Shown here one piece after another: positions 33,438-41,574 of a stretch of DNA of 64,000 nucleotides (the stretch's first letter is position 1; each line of letters begins with the position of its first letter). Origin of the DNA: Cryobacterium aureum. Lineage in GTDB: Bacteria > Actinomycetota > Actinomycetes > Actinomycetales > Microbacteriaceae. The position numbers and the translations under genes are program-made. The notes below the pieces were generated by a model. The model saw only the letters and a program-made list of their open reading frames with translations. It did no database searches and was not told the origin of the DNA. Where the stretch lies: positions 280,404 through 344,403 of the forward strand of contig NZ_PPTG01000009.1 of NCBI RefSeq assembly GCF_002954245.1, given 5' to 3'.

Positions 33438-36400
33438 CTACACAGAAAAGTACTTCGCCTCCGGGTGGTGGAACACGAACGCGTCGGTTGACTGTTCGGG
33501 GTGCAGCTGCAGCTCCTCTGACAATACGACGCCCATCCGCTCGGGCTTGAGCAACTCAACCACCTTGCGGCGATCCTCCATCTCCGGGCAGGCCGGGTAG
33601 CCGAGCGAGAACCGTGCGCCGCGATACTCCAGCTTGAACATGCCGGCGATATCGGTGGGGTCTTCGCCGCCCACACCGAATTCCGAGCGGATGCGCGAGT
33701 GCCAGTACTCGGCAAGGGCCTCGGTCAGCTGCATGGTCAGTCCATTGAGTTCCATGTAGTCGCGGTACTGGTTCGCGGCAAACATCTTGGCCGTCACTGA
33801 GTCCACGTTCGCGCCGGCGGTGACCAGCTGGAGGGCGACGACATCCGTTTGGCCAGACTCACGCCCGCGCACGAAGTCGGCCAGGCACAGGTGCTTGTCG
33901 CGGCGCTGCCGGGGAAAGTTGAACCGCAGGCGATCGGTGCCGAGCACGCCCCCCGAGCCACCGTCGGGCGCAAGCAGTCCGGCCTGGCCGACCAAGCCGG
34001 TGGGGTCATCGCCGTGGTGCAGCACGACCATGTCGTCACCTTCGGCGACCACGGGAAAGTAGCCGTAGGCCACCGAGGCGTCCAGCATGCCCTCGCCCAG
34101 GATGCGGTCGAGCCAGTAGCGCAGGCGCGGCCGACCGACGGTATCGACCAGTTCCTGATAGCTTGCGCCGTCTTCGGCCCGGCTGGGCTTGAGCCCCCAC
34201 TGGCCCATGAAGGTGGCGCGTTCGTCGAGAAAGGCCGAGAAATCGGCCAGGGTGACGCCCTTGACGATGCGGGTACCCCAGAACGGCGGCACCGGAATGG
34301 GGTTGTCGCTCGCCACCTCGGAGCGGGCGGGCATCTCCTCCGGCTCGGTCAGGGTGAGCAGGCTTTTCTTGTGGATGCGTTTCTTCAGCGGCGGCAGACC
34401 CACCGCCAGAGGGTCGGCGCCGCGGGCGATGGCCACGAGCGGTTCCATCAGGGCAAGGCCCTCAAAGGCATCGCGGGCGTAGCGCACCTGCCCGGCGAAG
34501 ACGCTGTCGAGGTCGTCTTCGACGTAGGAACGGGTGAGGGCAGCGCCGCCGAGCAGAATCGGCCATTTACCAGCGAGGCCGCGCGACTCAAGCTCGAGCA
34601 GGTTCTCCTTCATCACCACGGTCGATTTCACGAGCAGCCCGCTCATCCCGATGACATCGGCGTTGTTCTCTTCGGCGACGCGAATGAACTCGGCTATCGG
34701 TTGTTTGATACCGATGTTGATCACGTCGTAGCCGTTGTTGGTGAGGATGATGTCGACGAGGTTCTTGCCGATGTCGTGCACATCACCGCGCACGGTGCCG
34801 AGCACGATCGTGCCCTTACCGGCCGCTTCGGATTTCTCCATGTGCGGTTCAAGCAGGGCCACGGCGGCTTTCATTACCTCCGCCGACTGCAGCACGAACG
34901 GCAACTGCATCTCACCGCTGCCAAAGCGGGCGCCGACGACCTGCATGCCAACGAGCAGGTGCACGTTGACGATATCGAGGGCGCTCAGTCCCCCAGCGCG
35001 GGCGAGGTCGAGGTCAGCCTCGAGGCCCTTGGCCTCGCCGTCGATAATACGGCGTTCCAGTCGTTCACCCACCGGCAGGGCGGCGAGCTCGGCGGCTCGC
35101 TCGTCTTTCAGGGCGGCGGAGTCGACGCCGGCGAACAGGTCGAGCAGGGCCACAAGCGGGTCGTAGGTGAGGGTGCCTTCGGCGTCGTATTCGCGACGGT
35201 CCCAGACCAGGTCGAGAGCCACCTTGCGCCGGTCGTCTGGTACAGAGGCGAGCGGCACGATCTTGGCCGAGTTGACGATGGCGGAGTCGAGGCCGGCCTC
35301 CGTGGCCTCGTGCAGGAAGACCGAGTTGAGCACGGAGCGGGCGGCGGGGTTGAGGCCGAAGGACACGTTCGAGACGCCGAGCGTGGTGTGGATGCCGGGG
35401 TACTTGGCCTTGATCTGGCGGATCGCGTCGATGGTCTCGATGCCGTCGCGGCGGGTTTCTTCCTGGCCGGTCGCAATCGGAAAGGTCAGAGCGTCGACGA
35501 TGATGTCCTCCACCCGCATACCCCACACGTTGACCAGGGTCTCAACCAGGCGGGTGGCGATGCGCACCTTGCGTTCGGCGGTGCGGGCCTGTCCCTCCTC
35601 GTCGATGGTGAGGGCGATCACGGCGGCACCGTGCTCCTTGACCAGCGGCATGATGCGGCCGAACCGTGAGGTCGGCCCTTCGCCGTCTTCGAAGTTGACC
35701 GAATTCACGACCGGACGACCACCGATGAGTTCCATGCCGGCCTGCAGCACGGCCGGTTCGGTCGAGTCGACGACGAGCGGCAGGGTCGAGGCGCTGGCCA
35801 GTCGGGAGACGACCTGCTTCATATCGGCGACGCCGTCGCGACCGACGTAGTCTATGCAGACGTCGAGCAGGTGGGCGCCGTCACGCACCTGACTGCGGGC
35901 GATATCGACGCACTCGTCCCAGTTTTCGGCGAGCATCGCATCGCGAAAAGCCCGCGAGCCGTTGGCGTTGGTGCGCTCCCCGATGGCCAGAAATGCGCTG
36001 TCCTGGTCGAAACTGACGTGCTGGTACAGGCTCGCGACCCCGGGATCTGCTTCGAGCGTGCGGGGTTTCGCCGTGACACCACGCAACCGTTCGACCACGG
36101 CGGTCATGTGTGCGGGAGTCGTGCCGCAGCATCCGCCGACCAGGCCCAGCCCGAACTCCTTCACGAACTGTTCGTGCGCCGTGGCCAGCTGGTCGGGGGT
36201 CAGCGGGTAGCTCGCGCCGGTCTTGGTCAGCTGCGGCAGGCCGGCGTTGGGCATACAGATGACGGGCACGCGGGAGAACTTGGAGAGGTGACGCAGGTGC
36301 TCGCTCATCTCGGTCGGTCCGGTCGCACAGTTCAGGCCGATCGCGTCGATTCCGAGCGGCTCCAGTGCGGTCAGGGCCGCGCCGATCTCGCTGCCCATCA

Positions 36401-37067
36401 GCATGGTTCCGGTGGTCTCCACCGTCACCTCGACGAAAATCGGCAAGCGGATGCCGGTCTCGGCGACGGCCTGCTTGCATCCGTTCACCGCACTCTTGGT
36501 CTGCAGCAGGTCTTGCGAGGTTTCAATCAGGAACGCGTCAGCGCCGCCTCGGATGAGGCCGAGTGCCTGCTCGGCAAAGGTGGCCTTGAGGTTGGCGTAG
36601 GTGGTGTGCCCGAGGCTCGGCAGCTTGGTGCCTGGACCCATCGAGCCGAGTACCCAGCGCACCCGGCCGTCGCGGGCTTCGAATTTTTCGGCGCTGGCGC
36701 GGGCGATCTCGGCGCCGAGTCGGGCGAGCTCCTCGATGCGATCTTCGATGCCGTAGTCGGAGAGGTTCGACCAATTGGCGCCGAAGGTGTTGGTCTCGAT
36801 GGCGTCGATGCCGGTTTCGAGGTAGACGTCGTGGATGGCGGCGATAATGTCGGGCCGGCTCACGTTGAGAATCTCGTTGCAGCCCTCGAGCTGCTGGTAG
36901 TCGTCCAGGGTGGGGTTGTGTTCCTGCAGCATGGTGCCCATGGCACCGTCAGCGATGACGACGCTCGATCTGACCGCGTCCAGCAGGGCCTCGGATCGAG
37001 CCGGGCGCGCGCGGGCGACGGATGTTTCGGTGTCAGTCGTTCGCTCGGGCTCTTGATCGGTGCTCAT
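33438..37067 (-). CDS. metH: Cobalamin-dependent methionine synthase
   Basis: This 1209-residue enzyme has the full four-module MetH layout and methylates homocysteine from 5-methyl-tetrahydrofolate through methylcobalamin. The homocysteine module carries the zinc ligands Cys 247, Cys 313 and Cys 314 (GLNCATG, GGCCGTTP). The folate barrel starts near residue 355 (AIGERTNANGSRAF). The B12 cap and Rossmann domain contain TVRGDVHDIGKNLV with the cobalt-ligating His 764. The C-terminal ~300 residues are the AdoMet reactivation domain, with FSLGYPACPEMEDRRKV. No riboswitch fits in the 53-nt upstream gap, and a -10-like TAAGCT lies close to the ATG. It complements the C-S lyase and MetY, which supply homocysteine. 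Confidence 0.97.
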   Translation of the reverse strand: MSTDQEPERTTDTETSVARARPARSEALLDAVRSSVVIADGAMGTMLQEHNPTLDDYQQLEGCNEILNVSRPDIIAAIHDVYLETGIDAIETNTFGANWSNLSDYGIEDRIEELARLGAEIARASAEKFEARDGRVRWVLGSMGPGTKLPSLGHTTYANLKATFAEQALGLIRGGADAFLIETSQDLLQTKSAVNGCKQAVAETGIRLPIFVEVTVETTGTMLMGSEIGAALTALEPLGIDAIGLNCATGPTEMSEHLRHLSKFSRVPVICMPNAGLPQLTKTGASYPLTPDQLATAHEQFVKEFGLGLVGGCCGTTPAHMTAVVERLRGVTAKPRTLEADPGVASLYQHVSFDQDSAFLAIGERTNANGSRAFRDAMLAENWDECVDIARSQVRDGAHLLDVCIDYVGRDGVADMKQVVSRLASASTLPLVVDSTEPAVLQAGMELIGGRPVVNSVNFEDGEGPTSRFGRIMPLVKEHGAAVIALTIDEEGQARTAERKVRIATRLVETLVNVWGMRVEDIIVDALTFPIATGQEETRRDGIETIDAIRQIKAKYPGIHTTLGVSNVSFGLNPAARSVLNSVFLHEATEAGLDSAIVNSAKIVPLASVPDDRRKVALDLVWDRREYDAEGTLTYDPLVALLDLFAGVDSAALKDERAAELAALPVGERLERRIIDGEAKGLEADLDLARAGGLSALDIVNVHLLVGMQVVGARFGSGEMQLPFVLQSAEVMKAAVALLEPHMEKSEAAGKGTIVLGTVRGDVHDIGKNLVDIILTNNGYDVINIGIKQPIAEFIRVAEENNADVIGMSGLLVKSTVVMKENLLELESRGLAGKWPILLGGAALTRSYVEDDLDSVFAGQVRYARDAFEGLALMEPLVAIARGADPLAVGLPPLKKRIHKKSLLTLTEPEEMPARSEVASDNPIPVPPFWGTRIVKGVTLADFSAFLDERATFMGQWGLKPSRAEDGASYQELVDTVGRPRLRYWLDRILGEGMLDASVAYGYFPVVAEGDDMVVLHHGDDPTGLVGQAGLLAPDGGSGGVLGTDRLRFNFPRQRRDKHLCLADFVRGRESGQTDVVALQLVTAGANVDSVTAKMFAANQYRDYMELNGLTMQLTEALAEYWHSRIRSEFGVGGEDPTDIAGMFKLEYRGARFSLGYPACPEMEDRRKVVELLKPERMGVVLSEELQLHPEQSTDAFVFHHPEAKYFSV

Positions 37068-37120
37068 TGAATCAGCTTAACGGCGGCCTCGAACACTGCT
37101 CTGCCCCGAAGTAACGTTTC

Positions 37121-37795
37121 TTAGCGTGTGCGCCGCTCGGCGCGCTTACGAGTGGGGCGTGCTCCGCCGGGTTCCCCGGTCACGATCCATCCGGTCTCGA
37201 ATCGTGCTGCCGCGCGCGAGGCCTCAACGGGGCGCATGCCTCGTCGGTTCTGTTCCAGGGTTGCAGCATCGATGGCTCTGGCATCGTTTCGATTGCACAC
37301 CCACACCCTAATCGTCGGAAGGGCGTCTTCCGATTGCTCAGGAATGGAACAGACCTGCACCACCACGCTGTTTCCGGCGTCCATGATTTTCAGCGCCGCG
37401 CGCACCGTAGCCAGGTTCGCGACGGTCACGGTTCCGAGGGCATCCCTGGTTATTTCCGTGCTCGTTCGGGCGTTGTGCCAGCTGTCGAAGGTGAGGATGA
37501 CGCGCGGGCTGACTCCCGCTGGAAGTATGCCGAGCAACCACGACTGCACGAGACGGTCAGGTCGGGCTCTAGGGCGAGGTGATCGGGAACGCAGCCAGAG
37601 GGCGACCACGCCACTGACCACACGACGTGGCGACCCGCCCCCGGAAATCTGCCGCTCGGCGCCCCCGATGCGAGGGCGCCGATTGCGCAAATTCCACGTG
37701 GAGCGCCGTGCCCACTCGAGCGATGGCCGCCTGTACCACGTGTTCAACACCGATATCAGAGCCCCCGCATTGCCGCCATTGTCGAGCGATGCCAT
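37121..37795 (-). CDS. Hypothetical protein, uncertain extent
   Basis: The minus-strand frame encodes 224 residues. The C-terminal ~140 (from LLGILPAGVSPRVILTFDSW through VANLATVRAALKIMDAGNSVVVQVCSIPE to a basic tail RKRAERRTR) look protein-like, while the N-terminus is Arg-rich and less convincing. Another minus-strand frame (from about 37829, MSNVGLWGKIGNGIARQW) is also plausible upstream. The locus may therefore be one gene broken by a frameshift near 37620. No domain was recognised. The frame stops 53 nt before the metH start, on the same strand. Confidence 0.4.
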   Translation of the reverse strand: MASLDNGGNAGALISVLNTWYRRPSLEWARRSTWNLRNRRPRIGGAERQISGGGSPRRVVSGVVALWLRSRSPRPRARPDRLVQSWLLGILPAGVSPRVILTFDSWHNARTSTEITRDALGTVTVANLATVRAALKIMDAGNSVVVQVCSIPEQSEDALPTIRVWVCNRNDARAIDAATLEQNRRGMRPVEASRAAARFETGWIVTGEPGGARPTRKRAERRTR

Positions 37796-37822
37796 TGCCG
37801 ATCTTCCCCCACAGGCCCACGT

Positions 37823-37834
37823 TAGACATGTCTA
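37823..37834. promoter_or_regulatory. 12-bp perfect palindrome upstream of the ImmA-membrane-XRE cassette
   Basis: TAGACATGTCTA lies 88 nt before the ATG of the metallopeptidase gene. Short perfect palindromes of this kind are typical binding sites of XRE-type repressors, and the cassette ends with an XRE gene, so autoregulation is a natural hypothesis. It also contains a minus-strand ATG of a doubtful frame. Confidence 0.4.
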
Positions 37835-37921
37835 TCGTAACCCATTGGAGGGGCGCGGCGCGCGCCGTGGCTGGCCGTTCCCGGCGAAGGGTAGGCTGAT
37901 TGGGCAAACAGGGGGCATCCG

Positions 37922-38416
37922 ATGAACTACGAGTCGCGACAGAAGCGGGCGCACATCATGGTGGCCGAACTCGGGCTGCCCCGGCCGCTCACAGCCGAAT
38001 TGTTGCACCGGCACATGGAAACAGTGCGCGGTAAAAGGATCGTGGTGCAGAGCGCGACTCCGCGCCTACTCGAGGCCGGTCTCTGCGGGTTGTGGATTGC
38101 CGTCGCCGGAGAAAGTTTTGAGCGGATCCACCATGCACCGACTACCTCAGCGGTGCACCGACAACAGTTCATCAATCATGAATTCGGCCACATGATTCTC
38201 AATCAGGAACAAGAGCTGTTGTCTGCGGAGCGAGTGGCTCTGCTTGCACCCCTGATTCCCCTGGATGCCATCGTCTATGCGTTATCTCGCACCCGCTTCT
38301 CTGACGAGCAGGAGGCCCTGGCCGAGGCCGTCGCTGATCAGCTCGCCCTCATGATGTTGCACGACGGGCCGTTGGCTGCCCACGGCACCCAAACCGGATT
38401 TGGACGAGTTCTCTAG
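37922..38416 (+). CDS. ImmA/IrrE-like metallopeptidase
   Basis: This 164-residue cytoplasmic protein contains the zincin motif HEFGH (residues 86-90) in FINHEFGHMIL and a downstream acidic helix (DEQEALAEAVADQLALMML, ~128-146) that could supply the third zinc ligand, as in ImmA/IrrE peptidases. Those enzymes usually cleave an XRE-type repressor in response to a signal. ATG 37922 is supported by AGGGGG about 7 nt upstream and a -10-like TAGGCT further up. Its TAG overlaps the GTG of the membrane protein gene, so the cassette is translationally coupled. Confidence 0.8.
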   Translation: MNYESRQKRAHIMVAELGLPRPLTAELLHRHMETVRGKRIVVQSATPRLLEAGLCGLWIAVAGESFERIHHAPTTSAVHRQQFINHEFGHMILNQEQELLSAERVALLAPLIPLDAIVYALSRTRFSDEQEALAEAVADQLALMMLHDGPLAAHGTQTGFGRVL

Positions 38417-39429
38417 TGCAAACGGCTCTGTTCACGCTCTCGGCCATTTTTTGGATCGCCGCGGCACTATGCGTGCCGTCTGCCATTCGTGGACGCCGCC
38501 GACCGCTCCTGCTGTTTCTCGCGGTATTCGCGCTGACAATGACGCTCATGCCCCAACCGGTGTACAGGCCCGTCGACGCGCTGCTGGGCAACGGCAACGT
38601 GACTTATTTCATATTCCACGCTCTCACCGTTGTGGCCATCGCGCTACTCGACGTCATTGTGCAAGAGGCCATGTCTCCTCGCGGGCTCACCCGGGCTCGC
38701 AAACGTGCCACTGTCCTGATCACCACGGCGATCGTACTTGCCCAGGCTATTTTGTTCTTTGGAAGCGACTGGCGCGTGACAGACGACATCGCCGCGTCAT
38801 TCATTCCCCGCTGGGATTTTACCGCGTACGCTGCCACAACGTGGATCGCGATGGGTATCTTTGCGGTGTCTTTCGCCTTTGCCTGTCTGGCGGACCTGCG
38901 GCGGCAGCGCCGCCCAGTTACGTCTATCTCACTGAGCCTCGTGCTCCTCGCTTGCCTGGGCGTTCTGACCTACGCTGTCATCAGCCTGATCAGTGCCATA
39001 CTTGCCGTTCTTTACCCGGACTTTTTGCTGGTCGGCTGGGCGCGTACCGCCTATACCCTGACCCTCTTGCTGTCTCCCATCAGCCTGGTCGTCGGCCTCG
39101 GACTCTCGGCGGCCATCGATGCCCTGGCCGCCGGCCGAAAGAACTACCGCGACCGCGTGCTGCTCTGGCGCATCACGCCGCTGTGGCAGCGGCTTCTGCG
39201 CGACACGCCGTACCTCAGCATCGAGCGGCAGCTCTCACCTCGGCAGCTGCTCACGGTAAGTGGACCTGGCGCGCACCTGTATCGACGACACGTCGAGATT
39301 CGCGACAGCCTGCTACTTCGCCCCGAGCAGGCCGTCACCCCGGCCGAGCTGGCCATAATCGCGCTGGCCGAACAACGAACCCAGGTGGGTTCGCCAGCGA
39401 CCGCCACCCTCGTCGGGCCGACACGATGA
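38416..39429 (+). CDS. Seven-helix membrane protein, MAB_1171c family
   Basis: This 337-residue protein has about seven transmembrane segments (near residues 3-23, 30-47, 62-83, 96-114, 133-155, 165-190, 200-225) and a ~100-residue cytoplasmic C-terminal domain with LWRITPLWQRLLRDTP and YRRHVEIRDSLLLR. This matches the MAB_1171c group, often annotated as putative transporters and typically found with small ImmA-like and XRE proteins in actinobacteria. Whether it transports or senses is unknown; the layout with a soluble tail would suit a sensor. It starts at GTG 38416 and overlaps the XRE gene by ATGA. Confidence 0.75.
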   Translation: MQTALFTLSAIFWIAAALCVPSAIRGRRRPLLLFLAVFALTMTLMPQPVYRPVDALLGNGNVTYFIFHALTVVAIALLDVIVQEAMSPRGLTRARKRATVLITTAIVLAQAILFFGSDWRVTDDIAASFIPRWDFTAYAATTWIAMGIFAVSFAFACLADLRRQRRPVTSISLSLVLLACLGVLTYAVISLISAILAVLYPDFLLVGWARTAYTLTLLLSPISLVVGLGLSAAIDALAAGRKNYRDRVLLWRITPLWQRLLRDTPYLSIERQLSPRQLLTVSGPGAHLYRRHVEIRDSLLLRPEQAVTPAELAIIALAEQRTQVGSPATATLVGPTR

Positions 39430-39863
39430 GCTCGCCGCAGGATTCCGTCAGCCCACAGCTGGAACTGGCGCGCAAGCTCAACCTGCTGCTCGATGTCGTC
39501 GTAGCCGAGGGCAACACCCCGTATACCTACCGCCAAATCGAGGCGGGACTGAATGAGCGCGGCCTGACGCTCTCGCGAGCCCGCTGGGCCTACATGATCA
39601 CCGGCGACGGTCCCCTCGTCACCGATCCCGCGCTTCTGACCGGCCTTGCCGAGTTCTTCCGCATCCCACCGGAATACATGCTCGGCGGTGGCGGCGACCT
39701 CCCGGAACGCGTCGACGCGCAACTCGCCTTCGTGAAGAGCCTCCGCGTTGCCCGCGTGGTGAGCTTTGCCGCACGGATGCTCGGCGACGTCTCTCCCGAG
39801 ACCCTCCGGTCGATCACCGAGCTGCTTCAGGACAACACCCCCGAGGCAGGCCCGCCCGCGTAG
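39426..39863 (+). CDS. XRE-type helix-turn-helix regulator
   Basis: This 145-residue protein has an N-terminal HTH region (LARKLNLLLDVVVAEGNTPYTYRQIEAGLNERGLTLSRARWAYM) followed by LLTGLAEFFRIPPEYMLGGG, the pattern of actinobacterial XRE proteins in MAB_1171c loci. A helical C-terminal part (AFVKSLRVARVVSFAARMLGDVSPETLRSITELL) could dimerise or bind the peptidase. ATG 39426 overlaps the membrane gene stop. It is the likely DNA-binding output of the cassette. Confidence 0.82.
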   Translation: MSSPQDSVSPQLELARKLNLLLDVVVAEGNTPYTYRQIEAGLNERGLTLSRARWAYMITGDGPLVTDPALLTGLAEFFRIPPEYMLGGGGDLPERVDAQLAFVKSLRVARVVSFAARMLGDVSPETLRSITELLQDNTPEAGPPA

Positions 39864-39920
39864 TGCGGGCAGGCCCGACATTCACGGGGAGCCGGGCACC
39901 ATCGCGCTGGCCCCGATGCC

Positions 39921-40247
39921 TTAGTTGGCGGTACCACCCGCGATCGCGTAGGACCACAGCTCGCTGCTCACATCGACGGGGCGCGCTTTCGGCTCGCCCT
40001 CTTTCGGAGTCTCGCTGCGGTGGCCGTGGGCGAAGGACGGCGAGCTCAACCAGGCCTGGAACGACTCTTCATCGGCCCAGCGCGTCACGACGAGCCAAGT
40101 CAGGCGATCATCGGTCGGTTTGAGCAGCTCGAACCCCTCGAAACCGGGGCGGTCGTCGACAGCACCGGCGCGAGCTGCGAAACGTTGGGCGAGCTCGTCG
40201 CCGCCGTCGCTCGGCACGGTGATGGCGTTGATTTTGATGATCGTCAT
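39921..40247 (-). CDS. Antibiotic biosynthesis monooxygenase (ABM)/HmoA-like protein
   Basis: This 108-residue dimeric ferredoxin-like protein reads MTIIKINAITVPSDGGDELAQRFAAR, then PGFEGFELLKPTDDRLTWLVVTRWADEESFQAWLSSP. The N-W-S-F heme-region pattern of heme-degrading monooxygenases is only partial. Members degrade heme or oxidise small aromatic compounds without cofactors; the substrate is unknown. ATG 40247 is chosen from the homology start. It is convergent with the XRE gene. Confidence 0.85.
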   Translation of the reverse strand: MTIIKINAITVPSDGGDELAQRFAARAGAVDDRPGFEGFELLKPTDDRLTWLVVTRWADEESFQAWLSSPSFAHGHRSETPKEGEPKARPVDVSSELWSYAIAGGTAN

Positions 40248-40359
40248 GAAACTGCTCTCTGTTCGCACTCTCGAAGGTATTTCCTCCATGCTGCCACTGT
40301 CCGCTGTATGGCCGAGTCGAGGGCCCGCCACGACCAGGCTTTCTCCCCCGCCGGACCAA

Positions 40360-40407
40360 GTTCCCTATGCTGGAAAAATGCGACTTTTCTCTTGATCCGT
40401 CAAGGCG
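40360..40407 (+). pseudogene. Vestigial copy of the histidine phosphatase 5' end
   Basis: This 48-bp stretch closely matches the promoter and first codons of the histidine phosphatase gene at 40815-40864. Both have GTTCCCTATGCTG, an A-rich spacer, ATGCGACT and then TGATCCG. In the vestige a 2-nt insertion after ATGCGACT brings a stop immediately, and similarity fades after ~45 nt. It lies upstream of the ABM gene at 40480 and may lend it a promoter. Confidence 0.6.
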
Positions 40408-40479
40408 GTGCAGGACTGCCGACACGATCGACCAGTCGTAACCGATTTTGACCCACGACCTCACCTGTTTGGAGCTACT

Positions 40480-40773
40480 ATGCCCATCACCGCTTTTCTC
40501 GATATTCATGTGAAGCCCGAGACCCTCGCCCAGGCTCCCGCGGTGTTACACGACACTCTCCTCGCCACCCGGGCCTTCGATGGATGCCTCGGTGTCGATG
40601 TGCTCGTCGACACCGAAGACTCTACCCACTTCGTTCTCGTGGAAAAGTGGATATCGCTGGAGCACGACACCGCGTATCGCACCTATCGTGCGGGACCGGG
40701 TAAATCGTCTTTGGGAGCGATCCTGTCTGGCCCGCCCGTGCTGACCAAGTTCGAGATCGCCACGGACATCTGA
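40480..40773 (+). CDS. ABM-family monooxygenase-like protein
   Basis: This 97-residue protein reads MPITAFLDIHVKPETLAQAPAVLHDTLLATRAFDGCLGVDVLVDTEDSTHFVLVEKW, the ABM (quinol monooxygenase) pattern of a dimeric alpha+beta barrel. GGAG lies 5 nt before the ATG. It is the second ABM protein within 600 bp but is divergent from the first and on the opposite strand. The vestigial phosphatase promoter lies ~100 nt upstream. Confidence 0.85.
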   Translation: MPITAFLDIHVKPETLAQAPAVLHDTLLATRAFDGCLGVDVLVDTEDSTHFVLVEKWISLEHDTAYRTYRAGPGKSSLGAILSGPPVLTKFEIATDI

Positions 40774-40821
40774 CGCTGCAGCCGTGGGCGCATCCAACTC
40801 CCATTGCCCAGCCGGGTTCCC

Positions 40822-40827
40822 TATGCT
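40822..40827 (+). promoter_or_regulatory. -10 box of histidine phosphatase gene
   Basis: TATGCT ends 9 nt before the ATG at 40837, giving an almost leaderless transcript. The same GTTCCCTATGCTG string occurs at 40360, where it precedes the vestigial copy. Confidence 0.5.
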
Positions 40828-40836
40828 GAAAGAGAT

Positions 40837-41499
40837 ATGCGACTACTCCTGATCCGCCATGGCCAGACTCCCGGCAACGTTCTCGGACGCCTCGACACTT
40901 CTCGTCCCGGTCCAGGTTTGACCGATCTCGGCCTGCGCCAGGCCGCCGCAATACCCGACGCCCTGCGCTCCGACCCGATCGATGCCATTTTTGTGTCGAC
41001 GCTGCTGCGCACGCATCTGACCGCGCATCCGCTCGCCGCCGATCGCGGCCTCGAACTGCAGGTGGCGACCGGGCTGCACGAGATCGAAGCCGGCGCGCTC
41101 GAGGGGCTGCGCGATCAGGCATCCGTGCGCACCTATCTGGAAACCGCCGTGGCCTGGGGCTCGGGCGACCTCGCCAAGCGGATGCCGGGCGCGCACGACG
41201 GTCACGACTTCTTCCGTCGGTTCGACACCGACATCGCACTCGCTGCCGCCGATTCAGAGGTCGCCGCGGTGTTCAGCCACGGCGCGGCCATTCGCGTCTG
41301 GACCGCGGCCCGCGCGCAGAACGTGCCTGCGACCTTTGCTGGCGACAACGAGCTTGACAACACCGGTGTCGTCGAGCTGACCGGTTCCCCGGAGGAGGGT
41401 TGGACCCTGTTGTCCTGGGCCGGTCTGCCGGTGGGCGGAATGGCCCTGGCCGACCTCAGTGCTGCCGACCCGTTGGGCGACCCACTCCGCGAGACCTGA
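40837..41499 (+). CDS. Histidine phosphatase family (phosphoglycerate mutase-like) protein
   Basis: This 220-residue protein has the catalytic LIRHGQTPGN motif at residues 5-14 (phospho-His 8). A conserved acid sits in HEIEAGALEGL and the second catalytic His in AVFSHGAAIRVW. Broad-specificity phosphatases of this family hydrolyse sugar phosphates, cofactors or proteins; the substrate here is unknown. ATG 40837 is set by the catalytic N-terminus and the -10 spacing. A decayed copy of its first ~50 bp lies 460 bp upstream. Confidence 0.9.
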   Translation: MRLLLIRHGQTPGNVLGRLDTSRPGPGLTDLGLRQAAAIPDALRSDPIDAIFVSTLLRTHLTAHPLAADRGLELQVATGLHEIEAGALEGLRDQASVRTYLETAVAWGSGDLAKRMPGAHDGHDFFRRFDTDIALAAADSEVAAVFSHGAAIRVWTAARAQNVPATFAGDNELDNTGVVELTGSPEEGWTLLSWAGLPVGGMALADLSAADPLGDPLRET

Positions 41500-41574
41500 G
41501 GCGGGTCGAGCCGTGAGTTTCGGGCACCGACCCGTGAGTCTCCAGCGGATTTGAACGATTCAATGGCCTAACAC

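Noticed and set aside
33849..35669. A 606-codon open frame on the plus strand inside metH
   Set aside because: It is the antisense shadow of the GC-rich metH coding sequence. It has no domain, and MetH motifs are intact on the other strand.
37068..37120. A cobalamin or SAM riboswitch before metH
   Set aside because: The gap is only 53 nt and shows no B12-box or SAM-type helices; such elements need 100 nt or more.
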